Source: Oscillospiraceae bacterium (lineage in GTDB: Bacteria > Bacillota_A > Clostridia > Oscillospirales > Oscillospiraceae). From it: a stretch of DNA of 10,267 nucleotides. The stretch covers positions 1-10,267 of the forward strand of contig JAEDOJ010000035.1 in assembly GCA_016302015.1 (NCBI GenBank). Direction: 5' to 3'. The notes below the pieces were generated by a model. It saw nothing but the letters and a program-made list of their open reading frames with translations. It was not told where the DNA came from and searched no databases. This document shows positions 1-4,693 of the stretch, one piece after another. A program made the position numbers and the translations under genes. How positions within the stretch are numbered: the stretch's first letter is position 1; each line of letters starts with the position of its first letter.

Positions 1-940
1 GCCACTTCTTGACGACCTTCTTCTGCATCTTGTACAGGCAGACGTCAATGTGGGTATCGAAGTCTTCGTACTTCTCGGCAAATTTCTCCGCAAAATCACG
101 GCGGGCAGCGGTGAGCCGCTCCTCCCGGATGTTCTTGTCATCGGTGTCCAGGGCATACTCGATCTGATCCATGCCGTAGGCGCACAGGTCGTCCAGCAGA
201 TCGTGGTTCACAGCGGCCTTCTCAAAGGTGAACTTGGGCTTGCCGATGGTGGCGACGATCTCGTTGATGAACTTGACCACTTCCATGTTGGTCTCGTGAG
301 CCAGACGGATGCATTCCAGAACGATGGCTTCGGGAGCCTCCTTGGCTTCCGTCTCGATCTGCACCACCTTCTCAAAGGTGGAGGAGATGCAGACGAAGCA
401 GTCAGCGGCGTTGCGCTGGTCAGCGGAGGGGTTGACCACATATTCGCCGTTCACATAGGCCACGTTGGTGGTGGAGATAGGGCCGTTCCAGGGGACATCG
501 GAGCAGGCAACGCTGATGGACGCGCCCAGAGAAGCAACGATCTCCACGGGGTTGTCATAGTCGTTGGCCAGGACGGTGCAGGTGACCACCACGTCGTTCC
601 GAAGCTCGTCGTCGAACAGGGGACGCATGGGACGGTCGATGATACGGCTGTTCAGGATGCCCCGCTCGGAGGGCTTGCCCTCCCGGCGGTTGAAGCTGCC
701 GGGGATGCGGCCTACGGAGTACATTCTCTCCTCAAACTCAATGGTCAGGGGGAAGTAGTCGATGCCGGCCTTGGGCTCCGGGGAGCAGGTGACGGTGACC
801 AGCACGGTGGTATCGCCGTAACGGCAGATGCACTCCGCATCCGCCAGCTCTGCAACCTTACCGGTCTCCACAGTAAAGGCGCGGCCGCCGATCATGGTCT
901 CAAACACATGATGCTTGGGGTACTGTTTTCTGGTAATCAT
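1..940 (-). CDS. pnp: Polyribonucleotide nucleotidyltransferase (PNPase), N-terminal part, cut by the window edge
   Basis: PNPase degrades RNA 3' to 5' using phosphate and releases nucleoside diphosphates; it acts in the cytoplasm in mRNA decay. The minus strand reads from ATG (940-938) for 313 codons without a stop to the left edge; the family is usually about 700 residues, so under half is present. Seen: the first RNase PH domain with MYSVGRIPGSFNRREGKPSE, then the conserved RIIDRPMRPLF block, then NGPISTTNVAYVNGEYVVNP and the start of the helical linker domain. The second RNase PH, KH and S1 domains lie outside. The start is fixed by an AGGAGG ribosome binding site (953-948) 7 nt upstream. 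It lies 145 nt downstream of rpsO in the classic rpsO-pnp order, separated by a terminator-like hairpin and a long stem, so expression probably depends on readthrough from the rpsO promoter plus processing of the leader. No separate promoter was seen in the gap. Confidence 0.97.
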   Translation of the reverse strand, partial: MITRKQYPKHHVFETMIGGRAFTVETGKVAELADAECICRYGDTTVLVTVTCSPEPKAGIDYFPLTIEFEERMYSVGRIPGSFNRREGKPSERGILNSRIIDRPMRPLFDDELRNDVVVTCTVLANDYDNPVEIVASLGASISVACSDVPWNGPISTTNVAYVNGEYVVNPSADQRNAADCFVCISSTFEKVVQIETEAKEAPEAIVLECIRLAHETNMEVVKFINEIVATIGKPKFTFEKAAVNHDLLDDLCAYGMDQIEYALDTDDKNIREERLTAARRDFAEKFAEKYEDFDTHIDVCLYKMQKKVVKKW

Positions 941-943
941 GAA

Positions 944-979
944 TAAACCTCCTAAAATGTTGATTCCGCGGGAGGTTTA
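944..979 (-). promoter_or_regulatory. Candidate SD-sequestering hairpin in front of pnp (anti-SD/SD pairing)
   Basis: In the minus-strand transcript the segment UAAACCUCC (979-971) is the perfect reverse complement of GGAGGUUUA (952-944), which is the pnp Shine-Dalgarno and its spacer. The result is a 9-bp stem with an 18-nt loop, ending 3 nt before the start codon. If formed it would hide the ribosome binding site. The anti-SD strand is also part of the 3' arm of the longer hairpin at 966-1040, so the two structures exclude one another. The complementarity is seen directly; the regulatory role is inferred. Confidence 0.6.
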
Positions 980-1040
980 GCACTTGAAGATATTTCTCTC
1001 CCGGAGGAACATCTTCAACTGCTAAACGGCACTCCCGGGG
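966..1040 (-). promoter_or_regulatory. Long rpsO-pnp intercistronic hairpin, likely RNA-processing site
   Basis: The arms 975-991 and 1011-1027 are inverted repeats of 17 bp with one mismatch (983/1019), around a 19-nt loop. After a 4-nt bulge (1028-1031) the stem continues with 966-974 against 1032-1040 (8 of 9 pairs). The position between rpsO and pnp matches the long stem that RNase III cuts in the E. coli rpsO-pnp transcript, where PNPase then autoregulates its own mRNA (established for E. coli). Equivalent processing here is inference; the hairpin itself is clear. Confidence 0.7.
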
Positions 1041-1042
1041 CT

Positions 1043-1072
1043 GAGAAAAATGGGCGACCGAGGGGCCGCCCA
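1043..1072 (-). terminator. Intrinsic terminator/attenuator after rpsO
   Basis: On the minus strand TGGGCG (1072-1067) pairs with CGCCCA (1056-1051) around a 10-nt loop and is followed directly by TTTTTCTC (1050-1043). The stem is only 6 bp and the U-run is short, so it probably terminates part of the rpsO transcripts and lets the rest read into pnp, as with the rpsO attenuator of enteric bacteria. Confidence 0.65.
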
Positions 1073-1085
1073 TATGGGAAACGTA

Positions 1086-1352
1086 TTACTTACGGATGCC
1101 CAGTCTCGCAATGATGGAACGATAGCGGTTGATGTCCTTCTTTGCCAGATAGTCCAGCAGGCTGCGGCGCTTACCGACCATCATGAGCAGGCCGCGACGG
1201 GAATGGTTGTCGTGCTTGTGCTCACGCAGATGCTCGGTCAGCTCGTTGATACGGGCAGTCAGGATAGCGATCTGAACTTCGGGAGAACCGGTGTCGCCCT
1301 CATGGGTTGCGTACTCTGCAATGATAGCAGCTTTCTTGTCCTTCAGGATCAT
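1086..1352 (-). CDS. rpsO: 30S ribosomal protein S15
   Basis: S15 is a primary 16S rRNA-binding protein that organises the central domain of the 30S subunit. The 88-residue product is normal length and carries the conserved [19 protein letters not shown] segment (about residues 17-35), the [18 protein letters not shown]-binding loop (about 46-60) and the terminal [12 protein letters not shown]...[10 protein letters not shown] chose ATG at 1352-1350. A GTG four codons upstream (1364-1362) is in frame, but it lies inside the ribosome binding site AAGGTGG (1367-1361), which sits 8 nt before the ATG. The gene has its own sigma-A promoter (1474-1502) and a structured leader of about 115 nt; pnp follows on the same strand. 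Confidence 0.98.
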   Translation of the reverse strand: MILKDKKAAIIAEYATHEGDTGSPEVQIAILTARINELTEHLREHKHDNHSRRGLLMMVGKRRSLLDYLAKKDINRYRSIIARLGIRK

Positions 1353-1467
1353 GGTAATTTCCACCTTTCAAAATATTCTCCGGCAGCTAAGCTTGGGATG
1401 GCGGAATGCTGCATTTGCAGCGGTCTCCCGAAACTGAGTCTGCGGATATGCCGGCCGAGTCGCCAGC
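1353..1467 (-). promoter_or_regulatory. Structured 5' leader of rpsO, candidate S15 autoregulatory RNA
   Basis: The leader contains several complementary segments. (a) A 5' hairpin GCUGGC (1467-1462) with GCCGGC (1455-1450). (b) A hairpin GCUGCA (1421-1416) with UGCAGC (1413-1408). (c) UUCCGCC (1406-1400) with GGUGGAA (1365-1359), 7 bp including one G-U, which covers the ribosome binding site. (d) CCGGCA (1454-1449) with UGCCGG (1385-1380), which competes with (a). S15 represses its own translation through leader RNA in several bacterial groups (established). That this leader does so is inference from the base pairing only. Confidence 0.5.
1361..1367 (-). promoter_or_regulatory. Ribosome binding site AAGGTGG that decides the rpsO start
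   Basis: AAGGTGG lies 8 nt before ATG 1352. An in-frame GTG is embedded in it and is therefore unlikely to be the initiator. The same bases are complementary to 1400-1406 in the leader. Confidence 0.8.
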
Positions 1468-1473
1468 CTTTTT

Positions 1474-1502
1474 ATAGTAGCACAAAACCGGCAGAATGTA
1501 AA
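1474..1502 (-). promoter_or_regulatory. Sigma-A promoter of rpsO(-pnp)
   Basis: On the minus strand the -35 is TTTACA (1502-1497), followed by a 17-nt spacer and the -10 TACTAT (1479-1474). The spacer ends in TGTGC, giving the Gram-positive TRTGn extended -10. The expected start is near 1467, about 115 nt before the rpsO ATG. Confidence 0.85.
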
Positions 1503-1515
1503 GATAATTTTTCTC

Positions 1516-1541
1516 AAAAAATCAGGATTTTTCTGATTTTT
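1516..1541 (-). terminator. AT-rich terminator at the end of the COG2426-type gene
   Basis: Stem of 9 bp: 1517-1525 pairs with 1533-1541 around a 7-nt loop; on the minus strand it reads AAAAATCAG, loop, CTGATTTTTT. It starts within the stop codon (1542-1540) and ends about 14 nt before the rpsO -35. The stem is AT-rich and weak, but the U-run is good. It is symmetric and could also stop plus-strand transcripts. Confidence 0.5.
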
Positions 1542-2007
1542 ACCCAACGAAGAAATTTAACGCCGTAATGCCCAGGGTGCAGACCAGGGTGACCACAAGC
1601 CCGGCGATGAGAACCCCCAGCAGGATGACGGGAATGGCGGTTTTCAGCCGCATTTCCATGAGGGCGGCGACCAGAGCGCCGGTCCAGGCACCGGTGCCGG
1701 GGAGGGGAATCGCAACCAGCAGGCAGAGACCTACGGTTTCGGATTTTCGCACCTTGCCGCTCTTTTTGGCGGCTTTTGCCTCAAATTTTTCCGCAATGGG
1801 CTTCAGCTTGGGGTAGCGCTTCATCCAGTTGAACACCTTCCGCACAAAGAGAAGAATCAGCGGCACAGGCAGCATATTCCCGATGACCGAAAGGCCGTAG
1901 CACAGCCATGGGTCCAGCTCCCGGGCGATGCCGTAGGGGATGGCGCCCCGAAGCTCAATCACGGGGACCATGGATATGAAGAACGTAAAGAGCAGCCGCT
2001 TTAACAT
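1540..2007 (-). CDS. Small membrane protein, COG2426 / putative small multidrug export family
   Basis: Product of 155 residues matching the family annotated as small multi-drug export protein (Pfam Sm_multidrug_ex); its true substrate is not established. Seen: a hydrophobic N-terminus (about 4-16), the conserved ELRGAIP motif (18-24), a membrane segment (about 33-55), a basic loop (about 57-90, rich in K and R), then the second signature PLPGTGAWTG (101-110) and hydrophobic segments at about 108-117 and 124-152. The two similar polar-proline motifs flanking membrane segments suggest re-entrant loops. The start ATG 2007 has a weak upstream GAGG. The gene is monocistronic, with its own promoter (2079-2107) and terminator (1516-1541). 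The export function is only a family label. Confidence 0.88.
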   Translation of the reverse strand: MLKRLLFTFFISMVPVIELRGAIPYGIARELDPWLCYGLSVIGNMLPVPLILLFVRKVFNWMKRYPKLKPIAEKFEAKAAKKSGKVRKSETVGLCLLVAIPLPGTGAWTGALVAALMEMRLKTAIPVILLGVLIAGLVVTLVCTLGITALNFFVG

Positions 2008-2078
2008 TGGTCAACCTCACTGAGATATTCTTCCGATTTGACGTGAACTTTATACGGACGATAGAAAAACCTTTTATG

Positions 2079-2107
2079 ATTGTAGCACAAAGATTTCAAA
2101 AAGACAA
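2079..2107 (-). promoter_or_regulatory. Promoter of the COG2426-type gene
   Basis: On the minus strand the -35 is TTGTCT (2107-2102), then a 17-nt spacer ending TGTGC, then the -10 TACAAT (2084-2079). This is an extended -10 of the same TGTGC type as the rpsO promoter. The leader is about 65 nt. Confidence 0.75.
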
Positions 2108-2138
2108 GAAAAATTCGAAAACCCGGCGGGAAAAGCTG

Positions 2139-2168
2139 AACGGCGCTGCCTCAAGAGACAGCGCCGTT
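2139..2168 (-). terminator. Terminator of the selenium-trafficking operon
   Basis: Perfect 10-bp stem: 2139-2148 pairs with 2159-2168 (AACGGCGCTG / CAGCGCCGTT) around a 10-nt loop. On the minus strand it is followed by CAGCTTTT, so the U-run is short and offset. It begins 12 nt after the stop codon of the DUF3343 gene and is the only terminator candidate before the next promoter. Confidence 0.6.
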
Positions 2169-2179
2169 GGCGGCGGGAG

Positions 2180-2419
2180 TTATTCGTATTCCTTCAAAAG
2201 CTCCGGTTCACTTCCGTCCAGACAGTATACCGCTTCCGTGTCATGATCCAGACAGTCGAAGCTGGGTTCCTCCGCCTGATAAAACACGCAGGTTCCGCAG
2301 GAGGAGGAGATTTTTCGGGGTACCGGAGCCATTCTGGCGCTCAGCCCCTTGCGAGTCAGGGTACGATGGGTCATCAGAGCCGCCAGATGGGTATGAAAGG
2401 TGGCTAAATACTGTTTCAT
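2180..2419 (-). CDS. DUF3343 protein (putative Se/S carrier-like)
   Basis: A 79-residue protein matching the DUF3343 pattern, a family named putative Se/S carrier protein-like and often found next to YedE/YedF selenium genes. Its biochemical role is not established. Seen: N-terminal YLATFHTHLAAL (4-15), then the core LSARMAPVPRKISSSCGTC (26-44), which is the hallmark PVPR..SSSCG. There are four cysteines (C41, C44, C56, C66), two of them in a CxxC at 41-44 that could bind a chalcogen or metal (inference). Its ATG overlaps the TGA of the TusA-like gene by four bases (ATGA, 2419-2416), which implies translational coupling. It is the last gene of the operon, and a hairpin terminator follows. Confidence 0.85.
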   Translation of the reverse strand: MKQYLATFHTHLAALMTHRTLTRKGLSARMAPVPRKISSSCGTCVFYQAEEPSFDCLDHDTEAVYCLDGSEPELLKEYE

Positions 2420-2625
2420 TTCTTTGTCAGAGTCAGAGAATATTCCTCGTCCTCCAGCTCCTTCACGGAAACGGCATAGCCCGCTTTCTTGGCAAACCGT
2501 GTGACATTCTGCACGGCGGTGTCGTTATCCACCAGTACCTCCAGCGTGGCCGGATGATCCTTTTCAATGGCGCGCTGGGTCTGGATCACCGGCAGGGGGC
2601 AGGAAAGACCTCTTGCGTCAACCAT
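2416..2625 (-). CDS. TusA/SirA-like sulfur (selenium) carrier, single-domain YedF N-terminal type
   Basis: A 69-residue protein of the TusA fold. It has the signature DARGLSCPLPVIQTQRAI, with the persulfide-forming cysteine C9 in CPxP (9-12), and NVTRFAKKAGY (about 40-50), which resembles the N-terminal domain of selenium-metabolism protein YedF. Full YedF proteins have a second, DsrE-like domain and are about 200 residues; here only the carrier domain is encoded, and the reading frame ends at a TGA coupled to the next ATG. Proteins of this type pass sulfane sulfur or selenium between enzymes. ATG 2625 is preceded by AAGGAG located inside the end of the transporter gene, with only 1 nt between that stop and this start. 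The carrier role is family knowledge; use of selenium here is inferred from the neighbours. Confidence 0.9.
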   Translation of the reverse strand: MVDARGLSCPLPVIQTQRAIEKDHPATLEVLVDNDTAVQNVTRFAKKAGYAVSVKELEDEEYSLTLTKK

Positions 2626-2626
2626 A

Positions 2627-3697
2627 TCAGTTCTCCTTCTTCAGATGGGTCAGAGAGATGATCAGGATGAAGACCAGGCAGGCGATGGTGGCGATGGGGC
2701 CGTTGACGCCGGTGCCGTCGGCGGAGGAAGCGGTCTTCAGGGTGTGAGCGGCGGCTGCGCCGGCGACCATGCCCAGAACAGTGATGGCGCTGTCGGTGTT
2801 GCCTTCGCCGGCCAGGATCAGCTGACGGAGAGGACAGCCGCCCAGCAGAGCGCAGCCCCAGCCAACGACGGTCATGCCCAGCAGATTCCACAGCCATTCG
2901 GTGTGGGCGATGGGCTGGCCTTCAAAGCCGAAGTTCAGGGTGCCGTTGATGGCGTTGCCCACGAGGACTGCCACGATGATGCAGACGAAGCCGGCCAGCA
3001 GGCCGAATTCCTTGAACATGACGGCGTCACGGATGCCGCCGACCATGCAAAGACGGCTCTTCTGGGCCAGAGCGCCCACCACCAGACCGATGCCCAGAGC
3101 AACCAGCAGGGGAGCGTGCATGGAGCCGGGGCCCTCTTCGGAAACCGCAAAGAAGGTGACGCCCACAAGGGTAAGTACAAAGCCGAAGGTCAGCATCACG
3201 GGGAAGGTGAGACCCTCTGCCATGGACTGCTTATAAGCACGACCCAGAGAGAAGCCCTTCTTCAGGAAGAAGATGCCGATGAGGATGCCCAGAACGAAGC
3301 CTACCAGACCGATGATGGCGTTCAGGTCGCCGCCGCCGATGCGGATGACCATACGCAGGGGGCAGCCCAGGAAGACCAGAGCGCCCACCATAACCGCTGC
3401 GCCCAGGGTGAAGCGGATGATGGGGGAGGAACCGCCCTTGGGCTTGAATTCCTTGCCGATGAAGGCCATGATGCAGGCGCCCAGGACAATGCCCAGGATT
3501 TCGGGACGGAAGTACTGGACAACACCGGCCTGATGGAGCTTCATGGTACCGGCGATGTCACGGAGGAAGCAGGCGATGCAGAAGCCCATGTTCTTGGGAT
3601 TGCCCAATGCAGTGAGAACCACCGCGGCAGCGCCGATCAGCAGGCCGCAAAGCATGACCAGCCAATAACGCTTAAAGAAATTCTCTTGGTTTTTCAT
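2627..3697 (-). CDS. yedE: YedE-family selenium/sulfur membrane transporter
   Basis: A 356-residue polytopic membrane protein of the YeeE/YedE (Sulf_transp) family. The match is closest to the YedE subtype associated with selenium metabolism; related YeeE imports thiosulfate (established). About ten hydrophobic segments are visible. Two half-repeats are clear: NMGFCIACFLRD (36-47) with FLGCPLRM (109-116), and KSRLCMVGGIRD (213-224) with LGGCPLRQ (285-292). The cysteines C40, C43, C112, C217, C282 and C288 are candidates for relaying sulfur or selenium across the membrane, as conserved cysteines do in YeeE. The start ATG 3697 has AAGGAG 8 nt upstream. It is the first gene of the operon, with a near-consensus promoter (3753-3781), and delivers its cargo presumably to the TusA-like carrier encoded next. 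Sulfur rather than selenium as substrate cannot be excluded from the sequence. Confidence 0.92.
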   Translation of the reverse strand: MKNQENFFKRYWLVMLCGLLIGAAAVVLTALGNPKNMGFCIACFLRDIAGTMKLHQAGVVQYFRPEILGIVLGACIMAFIGKEFKPKGGSSPIIRFTLGAAVMVGALVFLGCPLRMVIRIGGGDLNAIIGLVGFVLGILIGIFFLKKGFSLGRAYKQSMAEGLTFPVMLTFGFVLTLVGVTFFAVSEEGPGSMHAPLLVALGIGLVVGALAQKSRLCMVGGIRDAVMFKEFGLLAGFVCIIVAVLVGNAINGTLNFGFEGQPIAHTEWLWNLLGMTVVGWGCALLGGCPLRQLILAGEGNTDSAITVLGMVAGAAAAHTLKTASSADGTGVNGPIATIACLVFILIISLTHLKKEN

Positions 3698-3725
3698 AAA
3701 ACATTCTCCTTTTTATGTTTTCCCC

Positions 3726-3742
3726 AGACGGCTTTGCCGTCT
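3726..3742 (-). promoter_or_regulatory. Perfect hairpin in the yedE leader
   Basis: AGACGGC (3726-3732) and GCCGTCT (3736-3742) are perfect inverted repeats around a 3-nt loop. The hairpin sits just downstream of the likely transcription start and upstream of the yedE ribosome binding site, with no U-run. It could be an operator, a 5' stabilising hairpin or a small dispersed repeat; the sequence alone does not decide. Confidence 0.5.
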
Positions 3743-3752
3743 ATCTTTCTAA

Positions 3753-3781
3753 AGTATAACGCTTTTATGAATAGATGTCAA
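3753..3781 (-). promoter_or_regulatory. Strong sigma-A promoter of the yedE operon
   Basis: On the minus strand the -35 TTGACA (3781-3776) is perfect, the spacer is 17 nt and the -10 is TATACT (3758-3753). It drives the three-gene operon and is divergent from the promoter at 3836-3865. Confidence 0.88.
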
Positions 3782-3783
3782 GC

Positions 3784-3810
3784 CCTCCCTGAAAAATATA
3801 CTCCGGGAGG
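3784..3810. repeat. Inverted repeat between divergent promoters
   Basis: CCTCCC (3784-3789) and GGGAGG (3805-3810) flank a 15-nt AT-rich centre. The repeat lies between the yedE -35 and the -35 of the divergent operon, where a shared operator could sit. It is short, so function is uncertain. Confidence 0.35.
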
Positions 3811-3835
3811 ACTTGTAACGGTTTTGTGAATCTAC

Positions 3836-3865
3836 TTGCAAAGTGAGAATCGACTGTGCTATAAT
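3836..3865 (+). promoter_or_regulatory. Promoter of the TIGR04255-yugP operon
   Basis: The -35 is TTGCAA (3836-3841), the spacer is 18 nt and the -10 is a perfect TATAAT (3860-3865), preceded by TGTGC (TRTGn extended -10). The leader is about 25 nt. Confidence 0.82.
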
Positions 3866-3895
3866 TAGGTGGAAAGATAGGAAAGGAGCACTGTC

Positions 3896-4681
3896 ATGTT
3901 TTTTGAAACAGATCGAGTTGTATATCAGAAGCCTCAGATTTTAGAGACCATTTGCCAACTGCGTTTCCCCTCCATTTTGTCCATCGGTGTGAAGGAGCCT
4001 GCGGAATTTCAGGAGCAGATCCGCCGGGACTTTCCCCGGTACTCCCGGAATGTGGAAAAGCTGCCTCCCAAGGTCATCGGCCAGCCCGGGAATATGAAGC
4101 TGGAGCAGCAGCCCGACGTGGTGAACTATCAGTTTCTGTCCGCCGACGGCAGGTGGAAGGTGAATTTGACCAACAGCTTTATTTCTCTGGCCACCCCGGC
4201 CTACACCCGGTGGGAGACCTTTGCCGCCAAGCTGGATGAGGTGCTGGTAAAGTTCATCGGCGTGTACCAGCCCGCCTATTTTGAGCGGATCGGCCTGCGG
4301 TATGTCAACGCCATTTCCCGCCGGGCGCTGGGTCTGGAGGGCACGCCCTTCTCCGACCTGATCGAGCCGGGCTATCTGGGACTGATGGCGGAGGAGGATG
4401 TGCAGGAAACCTCCTTCACCCGTACATTGCAGGAGGCGGAGATGAATCTGCCGGGGGGCTGCCGGCTGAAGCTCCACTGCGGCCCGGGCATGGTGAAACG
4501 CAACGGCCAGGATGACAAGGAAATCAAGTTTATTCTGGACAACGACTTCTTTATGCTGGGAAAGGTGGAGCTGCCCCATACCACCGCCGCACTGAACACC
4601 CTGCATACCCACGCGGATCGCACCTTCCGGGGCGCAATTACCGGAGAGCTGCACGACGCTATGGAGCCGCAGCCTCTGTAA
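3896..4681 (+). CDS. TIGR04255-family protein, function unknown
   Basis: A 261-residue soluble protein with no signal peptide or membrane segment. It matches my recollection of the sporadically distributed TIGR04255 family: an N-terminal ICQLRFPSIL (19-28), AEFQEQIRRDFPRY (36-49), the segment FISLATPAYTRWETFA (95-110) and the family-typical YFERIGLRYVNAI (128-140). No catalytic motif is recognisable and no function is known to me. ATG 3896 follows AAAGGAG by 7 nt and the promoter by about 30 nt, so the start is secure. The yugP-type gene begins 12 nt after its stop, with that gene's ribosome binding site overlapping this stop codon. Family assignment rests on motif memory; a profile search would settle it. 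Confidence 0.78.
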   Translation: MFFETDRVVYQKPQILETICQLRFPSILSIGVKEPAEFQEQIRRDFPRYSRNVEKLPPKVIGQPGNMKLEQQPDVVNYQFLSADGRWKVNLTNSFISLATPAYTRWETFAAKLDEVLVKFIGVYQPAYFERIGLRYVNAISRRALGLEGTPFSDLIEPGYLGLMAEEDVQETSFTRTLQEAEMNLPGGCRLKLHCGPGMVKRNGQDDKEIKFILDNDFFMLGKVELPHTTAALNTLHTHADRTFRGAITGELHDAMEPQPL

Positions 4682-4693
4682 GGAGGAGCTTGT

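Noticed and set aside
50..946. 298-codon plus-strand frame opposite pnp
   Set aside because: The opposite strand is unmistakable PNPase with an AGGAGG ribosome binding site.
2416..2418. TGA at the end of the TusA-like gene as a selenocysteine codon (attractive in a selenium operon)
   Set aside because: Reading through it meets TAG after three codons, and the TGA forms the ATGA overlap with the next gene, so it is a normal stop.
2567..3829. Open frame of 420 codons on the plus strand opposite yedE
   Set aside because: It is an antisense shadow: its product is rich in A, D, G, H and Q with no domain, and the minus strand carries a clear transporter, promoter and ribosome binding site.
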